Positions 52,396-62,611 of a stretch of DNA of 64,000 nucleotides are shown here, one piece after another. Each line of letters starts with the position of its first letter. Position 1 is the stretch's first letter. The notes below the pieces were generated by a model, which worked only from the letters and a program-made list of their open reading frames with translations, was not told the origin of the DNA and searched no databases. The translations under genes were made by a program, and so were the position numbers. Source of the DNA: Acanthacorydalis orientalis (Eukaryota; Arthropoda; Insecta; Megaloptera; Corydalidae); assembly GCA_034766995.1 (NCBI GenBank), contig CM068322.1, positions 19,955,745 through 20,019,744 on the forward strand, in the 5' to 3' direction.

Positions 52396-55300
52396 ATATA
52401 ATGTAGATAAAAAAGATAATAAAAACTTTGTAAATTGTAACACTCTAGGAATTCCCTGTCATATTAGTACTGGCAATCAAATATGTACCGGCGGTGCAGA
52501 TAAACCAAGTAGTATTGGACAATATCCTGGACAAGGTGGATATCCAGGAGAACCTGGAAGACCAGGAACACCAGGAACTCCAGGAACGCCAGGAACACCA
52601 GGAGCACCAGGACAAACAAGTAGACCTGGTCAAATTTCATCAGGATATCCCGGACAAATACAAACGAAACCGGGAGGTTATCCAACGCAATCTACTGGTC
52701 ATCCAGGTAAGCCCGGATATCCTCAAACAACAGGCCAAACAAATATCTCTGGAACACCGGGAAGGCCGGGTCAAATTGGATATCCAGGTCAAACCGGATC
52801 AATAACATATCCTGGGCAAAACCAAGTTGGACAAGAAACTTATCCTGGACAACCTGGCAGACCAGGACTTCCGGGACGACCGGGAACACCCGGTGTACCA
52901 GGATCTCCGGGTACACCAGGTTTATCAGGACCGCCCGGTACGCATACAAAACCGGGTTTAACTGGATATCCAGGCCAACAACAACCTAGTGGATATCCAG
53001 ATGTACATGGAAAACCAGAGAGACCAGGACAATTTGGAGGACCTGGTAAACCTAGTAGGCCAGGTGAACAAGGAATACCAGGAACTCCAGGAAAACCAGG
53101 ACATCCAGGAGCTGGATATCCAAGTGGATTCCCTTCACATGGAGGCTCAGAACAAGGAGGGTATCCAAGCCAGTCAGGATATCCGGGCGACACAGGACCA
53201 ATTATATATCCTGGACAAAGTCAATTTGGACAAGGAGGTTATCCTGGACAACCTGGCAGGCCAGGTGTACCTGGTAGACCAGGAACCCCGGGCACACCAG
53301 GTTCACCAGGTGTAGCAGGAATAGAACAAACGCACAGACCAATACCAGGAACCCCAGCTATTTCGGGACAGTCGGAAACATCAGGTAGACCACAAAGACC
53401 TGGATATCCAGAACAAGGTGGTTATCCTGGACAACCAGGGCGTCCTGGTGAATTTGGAGTTCCAGGAAGACCAGGAAAACCAGGCGCAACTGGAACACCG
53501 GGTAAACCTGGAGTACCAGGAGCACCAGGTGCACCAGGAATACCCGGTACAGTTGTACATCCTGGAGTGCAAGGTGGGTATCCTGCACAGAAGCCATCAA
53601 CACAAGGTACATATCCAGAGCATCCTCAAAGGCCAGGCAGTGACGGAGGGAAACCAGAAACATCTTATCCAGGTCAGCCATTTAAACTACAATTGATAAT
53701 ATGAAGCACTCTCTAATAAATATTGTTTGAAAATAGGTTATCCTATAAAGCCCGGTTCATCTGTAACACCTGGATTATCGGGAACAACAAACGAATTTGG
53801 TAAGCCAGGAGCACCAGGAGCTCCAGGACGTCCAGGAGAACAAGGTAGACCAGGAGATTCTGGTTATCCAGGCCAATTCGGTCCAAGTGGTTATCCAGGA
53901 CATCCTGGATCATCTATAGCTCCAGGATTACCAGGAAGACCAGGCGGTACAGATACATCTGGTTTACCTGAACCAGTTGGACCAAGTGGTTATCCAGGTC
54001 AAGAACAAATAAATCAAGGAGCGTACCCAAATCGACCAGGAGGTTATCCGGGTATTTCAACTACACCTGGACGACCAATTGAATCAGGAAAGCCTGGAGG
54101 TATTGAATACCCTGGTTATCCGGGACAAACTACATCCAGTGCAGGAGGATATCCGGTACAACCAGGAAAACCAGGAAGCCAAGGATTTCCAGAAGGGCAA
54201 CCAGGGCGTCCTGGCGAAACCAAACCAACAGGAGTGTCAAGTTTTCCTGGCCAATCAGTACCAAGTGGATATCCAGGACAAGGATGTAATAGTGGATATC
54301 AAGGAGGATATCCAGGTAAACCTGATATTCCTGGATATCAAGGTAATACTGGAACGCAATGTAAACCAGGCCAAGTGGGAGAATCAGGAAGACCTGGAGC
54401 TCCAGAATATCCAGGGCAGTTAAGTCCAAGTGGATATCCAGGGCCCACTTCAAGTAGTCAAGAAGGATATCCAGGAAGACCAGGAGCATCAGGTTTTCCA
54501 GGTAGGCCTGGTCAGCCAGGTATTCCAGGTAGACCAGGTGAACCAGGTCTTCCAGGAAAACCAGGTTATCCTGGACAGCCAAGTTATGGGGGATACCCGG
54601 ACCAATCAGGAATACCACACAGACCAGGTCAGATAGGTGGATTGGTTGAACCAGGTACACCGGGAACTGAAGGAAAACCAAGTACATCTGGTGATACAGG
54701 AAAACCAGGTTTACCCGGAAGTTCAGGGGCAGTTGACAGACCAGAAATATCAAATCAACAAGGTTATCCAGGACAGATTGGATTGGGTGGATATCCTGGA
54801 GAAAATGGCCAAAAACCTGAGCATCCTGTTGTAATTGGAGCTCCAGGTAGACCGGGATCACCAGGTACAGTAGGTTATCCAGGCACAGGTTATCCAGGCA
54901 CACCAGGAATTCCCGGAACACCAGGAAGACCTGGTTCACCTGGAAGACCCGGATCACCAGGAGCTATTGGATCCTCCGGTACTCCAGGTTATCCAGGAAT
55001 TTCTGGACAACCACAATACCCACAACCACCATCTCAGTGCGAATATTCGAGTCAGTCAGGTCATGGCGGATATCCAGGAGAAAACTTTAATTTAAATAGA
55101 CCATGTCAAACAGGCACTGACGGATTTGCTGGGCAATCAGGTTTTCCTGGTATCCCTGCTGTTCCTGGGCGACCAGGAGAATCTGGAAGACCTGGAGAAC
55201 CAGGTAGGCCAGGTGAATCTGGTAGACCGGGAGAACCAGGTAGGCCAGGTGAATCTGGTAGACCTGGAGAACCAGGTAGGCCAGGTGAATCAAGTAGACC

Positions 55301-56345
55301 GGGTTATCCAGGCCAGTCAGGATCTCCCGAAACCTACCCTGGACATTTTCAACCAGGTAGACCAGACCAAACAAGTTTCGAAAAACCTGAGTTAAATTTT
55401 CAAGGTGGAATTTCAGAAAAACCTGGTGAAGTAGGACATGCTCAACAACCAGGTGGACCACCAAGTAGACCAGAATCACAGGGTCAAACAGGATATCCTG
55501 GAGAACCACATTATCAGGGGATATATCCTGTACAACCTAGTCAACCAGGACGTCCAGGTATTCCAGGACCACCAGGTGCACCAGGAATTCCAGGACAATC
55601 AGGGATACCTGGAAAACCGGGACAGATCCCATATCCGGGACAAACAGGTACAGCAAGTTATCCCGGAAATACGGGACACACTGAAAATAACTCGAATGGA
55701 ATATGTAATAACTTAGTTGGAAATTCAGGATCAACTGGACAATATCCTGGACAGCCAGGTCTATATCCAACACCACCAATTGGACCTTCAGGATATCCAG
55801 GTAAAATGAATTAATAAATTATTTTTAATAAAAACTATAAAATTATATTTTGTTCAGCTCATACATTACGATATATACTCATAAAAAAGTTCTATGGCCT
55901 TAGAACTTGACTTAGTAACTTATTTATTAATTTATATATTTTTTTTACATAATAACTTAAGTTTTATAGATTATAACAAAGGTACATTTGCAACATTCAC
56001 TGTTTTATATTGAAAATATTAAAAAGTATAGAGAAACGAAAATATACCCATATTATAATAAAAAAACAATCATTTTGTATGTATATAATGCAGTATTACT
56101 CTCATTGAAACATTTAACTACCTGATAATTTATGTTTCATCTTATATAAGTTATTAAAATATATCTCACTTTCATTCGGATTATGAATAGTTAATATTAT
56201 TATTCTTGATAATTTCTTGTAAGACATTTAATGCATTTTATAAAAGTAAAAGAAGACGAAGAAAGCCAATTTACTATCTATACTTTTGTCATATAAATTA
56301 CATTTTGAAAATTCATCTACATACACACACACATATCTATATCTA

Positions 56346-56421
<76 letters not shown>

Positions 56422-58685
56422 AAAATGTATGATATTAATATCTGGTCTAACTGGAAAACCTGCATAGGTCAATTAGGACAACCTGGAACAGCTGGTTCTC
56501 CTGGCCAACCTGGAACACCTGGTATTCCTGGCCAACCTGGTCGTCCAGGACAACCAGGATTTCCAGGAAGTTTTACTCAACCAAGCCAAACAGGGTATCC
56601 AGCATTAAATGGACAAACAGGTATAATAAATTTAAAACAAATAGTTAATATTCCTTTTTGGAGATAATTCCAGCATCATATTGATTGTTAACTTTGTTCA
56701 TTATAAACGGAAATAAATTATTATATTACCAACTGATATTTATACATACATTTTAATAGTTCCAGGTTCTTCACCCGGAACAATATATCAGCCAGGACAA
56801 CAAACTACATCAAATCAGCCACAATTACCAGGTCGGCCAGAATTATCAGGTGAACAAGGTGTTACAGGTACTTTTGGCCAACCGGGTAGACCAGGCGAAC
56901 CTGGAGTTCCAGGAAAACCAGGGCAACCAGGTATACCAGGATCACCTGGATTACCAGGAAGACCAGGTCATCCTGGATCAATAGGTCAGACAGGACAATT
57001 TGTTATTTGAGAATAAATGAGTCCGGTTAATTTTTATTTATAAAAAAAAATCACTTTTTAAGGTGGGCCAGTATATCCTAGTGTACCTGGAATCGATGAG
57101 CAAGTTAATGTTGATAAGCCATCAGCTGTACAAGGACCTCCAGGGAAGCCAGGATCACAAGAGTTACCTGGACAATCAGGTTATCCTGGACAGACTGGGC
57201 CTTCTGGTATTGATGGGTTTGGTCAACCAGGTATACCAGGAAGACCAGGACAGCCTGGTCAATCAGGCATACCAGGAAGCCCAGGACAGACTGGTCAATC
57301 AGGCATACCTGGTATACCAGGAATTCCTGGACAGTCAGCCATACCGAGTGGACAAGAACAGCCTGGCATATCAGGAGGTGCAGAATTTCCTGGGCCAATA
57401 CCAGGAAGTTCAGGACAACCAGTCAAACCAGGAGATGCAGGACAACCCGGACAACCAGGTAGACCAGGAGGGGGAGGAGGAGGAGGAGGAGGGCAATCTG
57501 GACGACCTGGTAGACCAGGAGGTGGAGGACAGCCCGAACAAACTGGTAGACCAGGAGAAGGAGGACAACCAGGTAGACCAGGAGGTGGACAACCCGGACA
57601 ACCAGGTAGACCAGGAGGGGGAGGAGTGGGAGGAGGGGGAGGTCAATCTGGACAACCTGGTAGACCAGGAGATGGAGGACAGCCCGGACAACCTGGTATA
57701 CCAGGAGATGAGGGACCACCAAGTAGACCAGGCGGTGGACAACCCGGACAACCAGGTAGACCAGGAGAGGGAGGAATGGGAGGAGTCGGAGGACAAACTG
57801 GACAACCTGGTAGACCAGGAGATGGAGGACAGCCAGGTAGACCAGGAGGTGGAGGACAGCCCGGACAACCTGGTATACCAGGAGATGAGGGACCACCAGG
57901 TAGACCAGGAGAGGGAGGAATGGGAGGAGTGGGAGGACAAACTGGACAACCTGGTAGACCAGGAGATGGAGGTCAGCCAGGTAGACCAGGAGGTGGAGGA
58001 CAGCCCGGACAACCTGGTATACCAGGAGATGAGGGACCACCAGGTAGACCAGGAGGTGGAGGTCAACCCGGACAACCTGGTAGACCAGGAGATGGAGGAC
58101 AACCAGGTAGACCAGGAGGTGGTGGACAACCCGGACAACCAGGTAGACCAGGAGGTGAAGGACAACCAGAACAACCGGGTAGACCAGGAGGTGTAGGACT
58201 ACCCGGGCAACCAGGTAGACCAGGAGGTGTAGGACTACCCGGGCAACCAGGTAGACCAGGAGGCGAAGGACAACCCGAGCAACCGGGTAGACCAGGAGGC
58301 GGAGGACCACCCGGGCAACCGAGTAGACCAGGAGGTGGAGGACTACCCGGGCAACCGGGTAGACCAGGAGGCGAAGGACAACCAGGGCAACCGGGTAGAC
58401 CAGGAGGTACAGGACAAGCTGGACAACCAGGTAGACCAGGAGGGGTAGGACAACCTGGACAATCAGGCAGACCAGGAGATTCAGGACAGCCTGGCCAATC
58501 AGTTCCAAATCAACCAGAAATACCCGGAATAACTGATAGCGGTCTTACATCAGGTGTACCTCCTCAGCGACCAGGATTTGTTGGACCACTTTATCCATTA
58601 GTATCAGGTAACATTAAAAGATTAACTATATATATATATATAATCTGAAGCCAGTAAAATATATATATATACATATATACATATA

Positions 58686-58733
<48 letters not shown>

Positions 58734-58734
58734 C

Positions 58735-58827
<93 letters not shown>

Positions 58828-58918
58828 CATATATATATACATATACATATATACATATATATATATATACATATATACATATATACATATATATACATAT
58901 ACATATATATACATATAC

Positions 58919-58984
<66 letters not shown>

Positions 58985-59636
58985 GAAAAAATCTTAAATA
59001 GGTCAAGTTCATCCAGGAGGCGAAGCTATTGGAGTTCATCCACCAATTACACAAGGTGGTTTTGGTGATTTAACAGCTGATGGTCCAAATTATTATCCTA
59101 TTTATGTAATACCATATCCGTTATCTATTGGACCTAATCCTGGGTCATGTCCTTGTTACTTAGTACAGCCGGGAACAAATGATACAACGAAAGAAAAACC
59201 AACCTTTTCCCCTCAACCAATACAACCATCTCAGCCTTTGAATCCACCACAAAATGCCCAAAGTCCAAATATTCCAGGACAAATAGGAACTTATCCATTA
59301 CAAACAGGATCTTATCCCCACAACTACATTCCATCGTATGGAATTTTAGGATTCATACCAGTTATATTCTTTCCATACTGTCCAGGAAATACTACACAAC
59401 CAGAAAATGTACAACCAATGTTCCCGTCTGCTGTACCCATACCTTATCCTTGTTCTCAATGTAATCAATCAGCTAATCCCGGAAATTTTAATAATTTGAT
59501 AAATGGAATACCAAGTGGAAAAAATACTTTCAGTCAAATATTGGAACAAAGTAATATTGGATTCCTGAATGGTGCTGTTGTTAGATCACCACATAGAAGA
59601 AGTATGCGAGTAAGAAAACTGAGAGTAAAAACATAA
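48197..59636 (+). CDS. Giant RR chitin-binding / collagen-like Gly-Pro-rich structural protein, 13 exons (5' partial)
   Basis: Spliced exons: 48197-48350, 48732-49054, 49229-50612, 50697-51236, 51438-51509, 51929-52075, 52267-52338, 52449-53672, 53737-55800, 56468-56620, 56760-56984, 57063-58607, 59002-59636. All phases agree, giving 2,845 residues plus a missing start. Order (numbered from the exon at 48197): signal-peptide core; basic site RSKR; RR chitin-binding domain about 54-103; Gly-rich repeats about 160-870; PGxPG/GYPGQ repeats about 900-2,300; 85 Gly-X-Y triplets about 2,345-2,599; unique Cys-containing end about 2,635-2,845. RR domains bind chitin in arthropod cuticle, so this is inferred to be a secreted cuticle or matrix protein. 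It is much longer than ordinary RR proteins (100-600 residues). It is not a fibrillar collagen: there is no NC1 or fibrillar C-propeptide. Confidence 0.85.
48732..49054 (+). CDS. Exon 3: Rebers-Riddiford chitin-binding domain
   Basis: Acceptor CATTGTAG, donor AAAG|GTATAT, in phase 1, out phase 0. It opens AYEFGYEV, the aromatic Y-x-F-x-Y strand. It then fits G-x(8)-G-x(6)-Y-x-A-x-x-x-G-Y exactly ([24 protein letters not shown]). The classic Glu of Y-x-A-x-E-x-G-Y is Gly here and is followed by Trp. The TYGCYG cysteine and a later PPSCGN cysteine could pair. The tail has a His-rich patch (EHHKHHGH). Family known: RR proteins bind chitin through aromatic residues. Inferred: this is the chitin anchor of the protein. 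Confidence 0.85.
49229..50612 (+). CDS. Exon 4: proline-rich hinge and 17-residue Gly repeats
   Basis: Acceptor ATATTTTCAG; donor CCAG|GTATTC (read-through would stop at 50660-50662); in phase 0, out phase 1. It starts with a hinge, [16 protein letters not shown], then [12 protein letters not shown] sequence, [20 protein letters not shown], and arrays of the 17-residue unit [17 protein letters not shown] (51 bp). One block has about four units near 49.68-49.84 kb, another about ten near 50.02-50.50 kb. A larger segment is duplicated inside (about 49555-49735 and 49900-50080). The loop-forming, Phe-bearing repeats resemble resilin- or spidroin-like elastic sequence. Confidence 0.85.
50697..51236 (+). 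CDS. Exon 5: Gly-rich module
   Basis: Acceptor TTTTTTTAG; donor CAAG|GTACAA; phase 1-1. It reads [22 protein letters not shown] first, then [40 protein letters not shown] and a [13 protein letters not shown] stretch, before [20 protein letters not shown]. It continues the FGPGG type of exon 4 but in degenerate form. Confidence 0.8.
51438..51509 (+). CDS. Exon 6: 24-codon module
   Basis: Acceptor AATATTAG, donor GGAG|GTAATG, phase 1-1. Encodes [19 protein letters not shown] and GGNG. Its length (72 bp) equals that of exon 8. Skipping it would keep the frame. Confidence 0.65.
51929..52075 (+). CDS. Exon 7: 49-codon module
   Basis: Acceptor TGTGTTTAG; donor CCAG|GTAAGG, close to consensus; phase 1-1. 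Reads [47 protein letters not shown]. It is less repetitive than its neighbours. Confidence 0.75.
52267..52338 (+). CDS. Exon 8: 24-codon module
   Basis: Reads [24 protein letters not shown]. Donor GGAG|GTAATG is identical to that of exon 6. The acceptor (ATTATTGAAG) has a poor pyrimidine tract, so inclusion may vary. Phase 1-1, 72 bp. Confidence 0.6.
52449..53672 (+). CDS. Exon 9: GYPGQ / PGTPGTP module, 408 codons
   Basis: Acceptor ACACTCTAG; donor CCAG|GTCAGC, a weak donor; phase 1-1. It has no in-frame ATG, so an ATG-based scan would miss it. It begins [16 protein letters not shown], with two cysteines, then alternates short collagen-like runs ([20 protein letters not shown]) with GYPGQ, GQTS and [11 protein letters not shown] linkers. 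Tyr in the regular GYPGQ motif could take part in dityrosine cross-linking, as in resilin; that is inference. Reading through the donor reaches a stop at 53701-53703. Confidence 0.8.
53737..55800 (+). CDS. Exon 10: largest module, GYPGQ / PGxPG, 688 codons
   Basis: Acceptor GAAAATAG after a 64-bp intron; donor CCAG|GTAAAA (read-through stops at 55812-55814); phase 1-1. Mostly [12 protein letters not shown] and GRPGxPG units. It contains a collagen-like run from [20 protein letters not shown] and a 12-residue tandem repeat [12 protein letters not shown] (36 bp, about 3.5 copies, about 55175-55303). Cysteines sit in linkers: QGCNSG, TQCKPG, PSQCEY, NRPCQT, GICNN. Confidence 0.85.
55801..56467 (+). 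other. Intron 10 (667 bp) with a 72-bp TA tract
   Basis: The longest intron in the repeat part of the gene. It holds a CA-rich patch (ACACACACACATATC at about 56324) leading into a TA run to about 56418. No coding content. Other introns of the repeat region are 64-419 bp; those at 51237-51437 and 52339-52448 also hold TA tracts (51351-51401, 52358-52391). Confidence 0.8.
56468..56620 (+). CDS. Exon 11: 51-codon collagen-like module
   Basis: Acceptor CCTGCATAG; donor ACAG|GTATAA; phase 1-1. Reads [36 protein letters not shown]: about twelve Gly-X-Y triplets in register, then [15 protein letters not shown]. Its intron upstream carries an 72-bp TA run. Confidence 0.75.
56760..56984 (+). CDS. 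Exon 12: 75-codon collagen-like module
   Basis: Acceptor CATTTTAATAG; donor ATAG|GTCAGA, with CCAG|GTCATC 18 bases earlier as an alternative in the same phase. The split codon becomes Val (G|TT) rather than Gly at its start. It ends with about 15 Gly-X-Y triplets ([20 protein letters not shown], then [11 protein letters not shown]). Confidence 0.75.
   Translation, partial: FQVLHPEQYISQDNKLHQISHNYQVGQNYQVNKVLQVLLANRVDQANLEFQENQGNQVYQDHLDYQEDQVILDQ
57063..58607 (+). CDS. Exon 13: main collagen-like Gly-X-Y domain
   Basis: Acceptor TTTTTAAG; donor TCAG|GTAACA; phase 1-1. After [20 protein letters not shown] and a poly-Gly stretch (GGGGGGGGG), 57737-58501 is one unbroken register of 85 Gly-X-Y triplets. 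The first 48 are perfect; later only three positions lack Gly (EQP twice, SRP once). Pro is very frequent in Y, where collagen prolines are hydroxylated. Units of 144-150 bp are repeated three times (starts about 57650, 57800, 57944), showing recent expansion. It ends with [20 protein letters not shown]. Confidence 0.85.
57737..58501 (+). other. 85-triplet collagen-like tract
   Basis: Codon-by-codon reading shows Gly in position one of 82 of 85 triplets. Common triplets are [21 protein letters not shown]. Three chains would be needed for a triple helix, and no trimerisation domain is recognised nearby, so folding is unproven. Confidence 0.9.
58608..59001 (+). other. Intron 13, almost entirely TA/TACATA repeat
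   Basis: About 340 of 394 bases are TA repeat. The first run is at 58628-58642, then 58659-58980 has TACATA interruptions and ends in a pure run of about 58 bases. The donor (GTAACA) and acceptor (AAATCTTAAATAG) lie only a few bases outside it. Confidence 0.85.
59002..59636 (+). CDS. Exon 14: unique C-terminal domain
   Basis: Acceptor CTTAAATAG, phase 1 in, TAA at 59634-59636. 211 residues, no longer repetitive: [20 protein letters not shown], a Tyr/Pro-rich part ([20 protein letters not shown]), [34 protein letters not shown], then [20 protein letters not shown] and a basic tail [14 protein letters not shown]. Five cysteines (CPC, one YC, CSQC) could form disulfides or link chains. The family is not recognised. 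A GCGA|GTAAGA donor-like site lies 27 bases before the stop, so an alternative end is possible. Confidence 0.8.
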
Positions 59637-61436
59637 ATGGAGTTGATGACACATTGCTTTCGATTTAAAATGGAGATAATTCTATCTTAAAAGTCTGAAT
59701 TTAAGAAGAAATAGCGAAAATGATATTTTATTTATTTTAGTAGAGATGTGCTTTTATAACAAAGCCATCGGTATTAAGGAATTATTAGTTATGTGAATTA
59801 TCTGGCTACATTGGAAGTCAGTTCTCCATTTTGTTGAAATAGATTTTTTTGAAAATTCTGATCTCCACTGCCTGACTATTGCATTTATACCATTAATTCA
59901 ACGAAAAGGTTAAAACGGACTTCCAAAATACGCCCGTTCAGAAATTCTCGCAATTTTTGAATAGCCGTGGAAATTTATTATTACATAAAATATGTACTAA
60001 CGGTGAAATATTTGTAACAGATGACATTTGAATTAATATAAGATTTTTTTTATTTAATTGCAACACTATCTGATATATAATTATTTTTTAAGTTTCGATT
60101 CGAACGAATAAAAATTAGCTAATAGAAAATAAAGATTAGAATCGAATATAATTCACAACAATGAATAAAATATTTTTAGAAAGGACTTCTTATTTTTGGA
60201 ATTATTTTTATTTTATTTTAGGAATTGTTGTTGATGCTTTTTCCTGAATTCATAATGTTAAAAGTTATTTTATCTGAAGAAAAAAAATATAATTAAGAAA
60301 TTAGGGATAAATTTTCAATTTTTTTCAGTTCGATTCCAATCTTTATATAGAATAATAGTAGATTGCGTAGTTAGAGTTTTGATATGAAATTATTTAAGTC
60401 TAGGACTTGAATTGAATTTTGATTTAATTTTAGTTAAATAATACTCATTTTCTTGTAGTGGTATAAATGTAAAGTATACAAAAAAATTATATATTAAACG
60501 TGCTTTTTTATAATATAAATATATTTTTTTTACATTGTACATCCCAATCCTTTTAAACAAGTACTAATCAATTACTACCTTATTTGTAACGTCTGTTTAC
60601 TCTTTATCTGTCATTTATTTCTTTTCATAATTTTTTTTCTTACTTTTCATTTCCTGGCTGCTAACAATCATTGTAGAATGATTTTTACCAGGTGTAATAA
60701 TTTAATATAAAATATTATCAATAGTTTTAATCCAGCAATAGAGTACATGCTCCATTTAATTGTTAGCAAAAGATTGAATGTCTATATATAGAAAACTGAA
60801 TGTTACAAAACTAAATTTTTTTTGAGGTAAATAAAAATGCTGAACAATATTAAAAATTAATTACATTTGTCGTTTTAAATAAAGATATGCATAATTTCTA
60901 TACATTAATTTAAATTAAAAAAGTTAATTAGTTTTTTTGTATAGTTCTATTTATAATATGATCCTAATAGATCTCACTTATAGTAACTTTGGAAACTTGC
61001 TTTAATAACTTTGAGACTCCGTGCCATATAGGGTTAGGAATTTAATTATATTCCTATTTATTTTTATAAAGAAAAAATATTTTTACATCCTATTATGTTC
61101 AGATCAAAAATAATATTTTCATCAAAACAAATTATATTTTTCAGTTTTTCTCTTTGTTGTAATAAAATTTATAAAGTCTATTTTGTAATTAGTTTATTTT
61201 TATACACAGAAATTATACAAAAATATATCATACATTTTCAATTAACAAAAAAAAATTACAGGGAATTCAAAGATTCATTAAAAAGATTTAGAAAGTTCAA
61301 TTTTTCTTTTATACTAATTTTTTTTATTTTATTCTACATTAAGTTTATTTTAGTTAAACAAAATTTTAATTCAAAAAATTCAACGTGTTGCACAAATTTA
61401 CAATAAATACTTAAATTTCTTCTTTCCAATTACAAA

Positions 61437-61495
<59 letters not shown>

Positions 61496-62611
61496 CAAAT
61501 TACAAAAGCTGAACAAAAAAGTTAATTTTTGTCAATCTTCTTTTTTCCATCTCTGAACCTGTATAAAAATTTGTGGTGGTTTCGAGGAATTTCTGTATAT
61601 ATATATATATATAGACTAAAATACATGCATTTATATTATTTTTTAAAGATTTCTATAATTTTATTGTTTATGTTAATATTTTTTTATGGAAGAATATTTT
61701 ATATTTTCAATTTATATATAAAAACTTCTATTCATCCGTAATCATGTTATTTACATTTATTGTTGTTCGTAAGATGAACTGCTATTGAAAAAAATAATTG
61801 TATTATATATAAGTACTTTTTTATACATTAAAACGTAACTAATTATATTTGCATGTTGAATATCCAGGTATGCCATCTCACGTTTAAGAAAACATACTTG
61901 TAAGACAATTATCACAGTAAATCTAATTTGTATGCACAGTGACTTTAACTAGAGAATGTTAATACATTTCATTACTAAACAGATGGCATTGTGTATTATA
62001 AAAAAAATATTTTCAAGAGACAATTTAAGAAAAATCTTTTTATGTAAATTTTTCATTATTTATGTATTCAAATGAACAAATTACACTTTATGTAAGAATT
62101 CTTTTCTGGAAAGATATTATGTTTGAACTGTGCATTTGTTATGTCTTGCAATTCTTTACTAATATAGAAAATAAGTTTTTGGATTGAAATATCAAAAAAT
62201 AATATTTTTTTCGAACTAAAAGCTACACATTCCAGAAATATTTTTTAGTTTTACTAATTTATAGTTCAGACTTTTATGAGTTTTGCGTTTTTTTATATGT
62301 ATATTTTTGTAATTCGTTTTTTTTTTAATTTCTGTAAGAGTTAAGATGGTATTCATTGTTTTCTTTGATTATTTAGATTTGTACCTTATAAATTTATAAT
62401 AAGTGGAATTACAGTAATTAAATATTATAACAGTTTAGTTTTAGATAGTTTATGAAATAAAAGATGATAACAACAACTAGATGTACGAAAATAAAACCAC
62501 AAATGTTGCCATACAATCATTTCCTGATTAACATGTTATAGATATTCGACAATTTTTATTTAGAAATCATGATTTTCATTTAATTTAACTCTTATTTATT
62601 TCAGTTCCCAA
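59637..62611 (+). other. 3' untranslated region and AT-rich flank
   Basis: The first 470-530 bases are the likely 3' UTR, ending at a cluster of poly(A) signals. Beyond lies AT-rich DNA with TA tracts at about 61447-61491 and 61597-61611. Short open frames near 61.1-61.7 kb are Phe/Ile/Lys-rich products of base composition. Confidence 0.6.
60107..60169 (+). terminator. Cluster of three poly(A) signals
   Basis: AATAAA at 60107-60112, 60128-60133 and 60164-60169, about 470-530 bases after the stop codon. No earlier AATAAA was seen in the 3' flank, so transcript ends probably lie shortly after one of these. Confidence 0.4.

Noticed and set aside
54130..54957. 275-codon minus-strand open frame
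   Set aside because: Antisense shadow of exon 10, hydrophobic only because CCA/GGA codons invert to UGG/UCC-type and shifted Leu/Val codons.
57063..58196. 377-codon plus-strand frame (VDQEVEDNPDNLV type) over the same exon
   Set aside because: A shifted reading of the collagen-like repeat. The Gly-X-Y frame is in phase with the splice sites and all other exons; this one is not.
57423..58508. 361-codon minus-strand open frame (Leu/Val/Tyr-rich) opposite the collagen-like exon
   Set aside because: It is the antisense of the biased GGN-CCN-CAA/AGA repeat. Such frames stay open because the sense codons rarely give antisense stops. It lacks splice or domain support.
58591..58926. Minus-strand Tyr-Ile frames in the intron before the last exon
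   Set aside because: Translation of TA/TACATA repeat.
48197..59636. Classification as a fibrillar or type IV collagen gene
   Set aside because: There is an RR chitin-binding domain at the start, no fibrillar C-propeptide or NC1 domain at the end, and most of the Gly/Pro sequence is not in strict Gly-X-Y register outside exon 13 and short runs.
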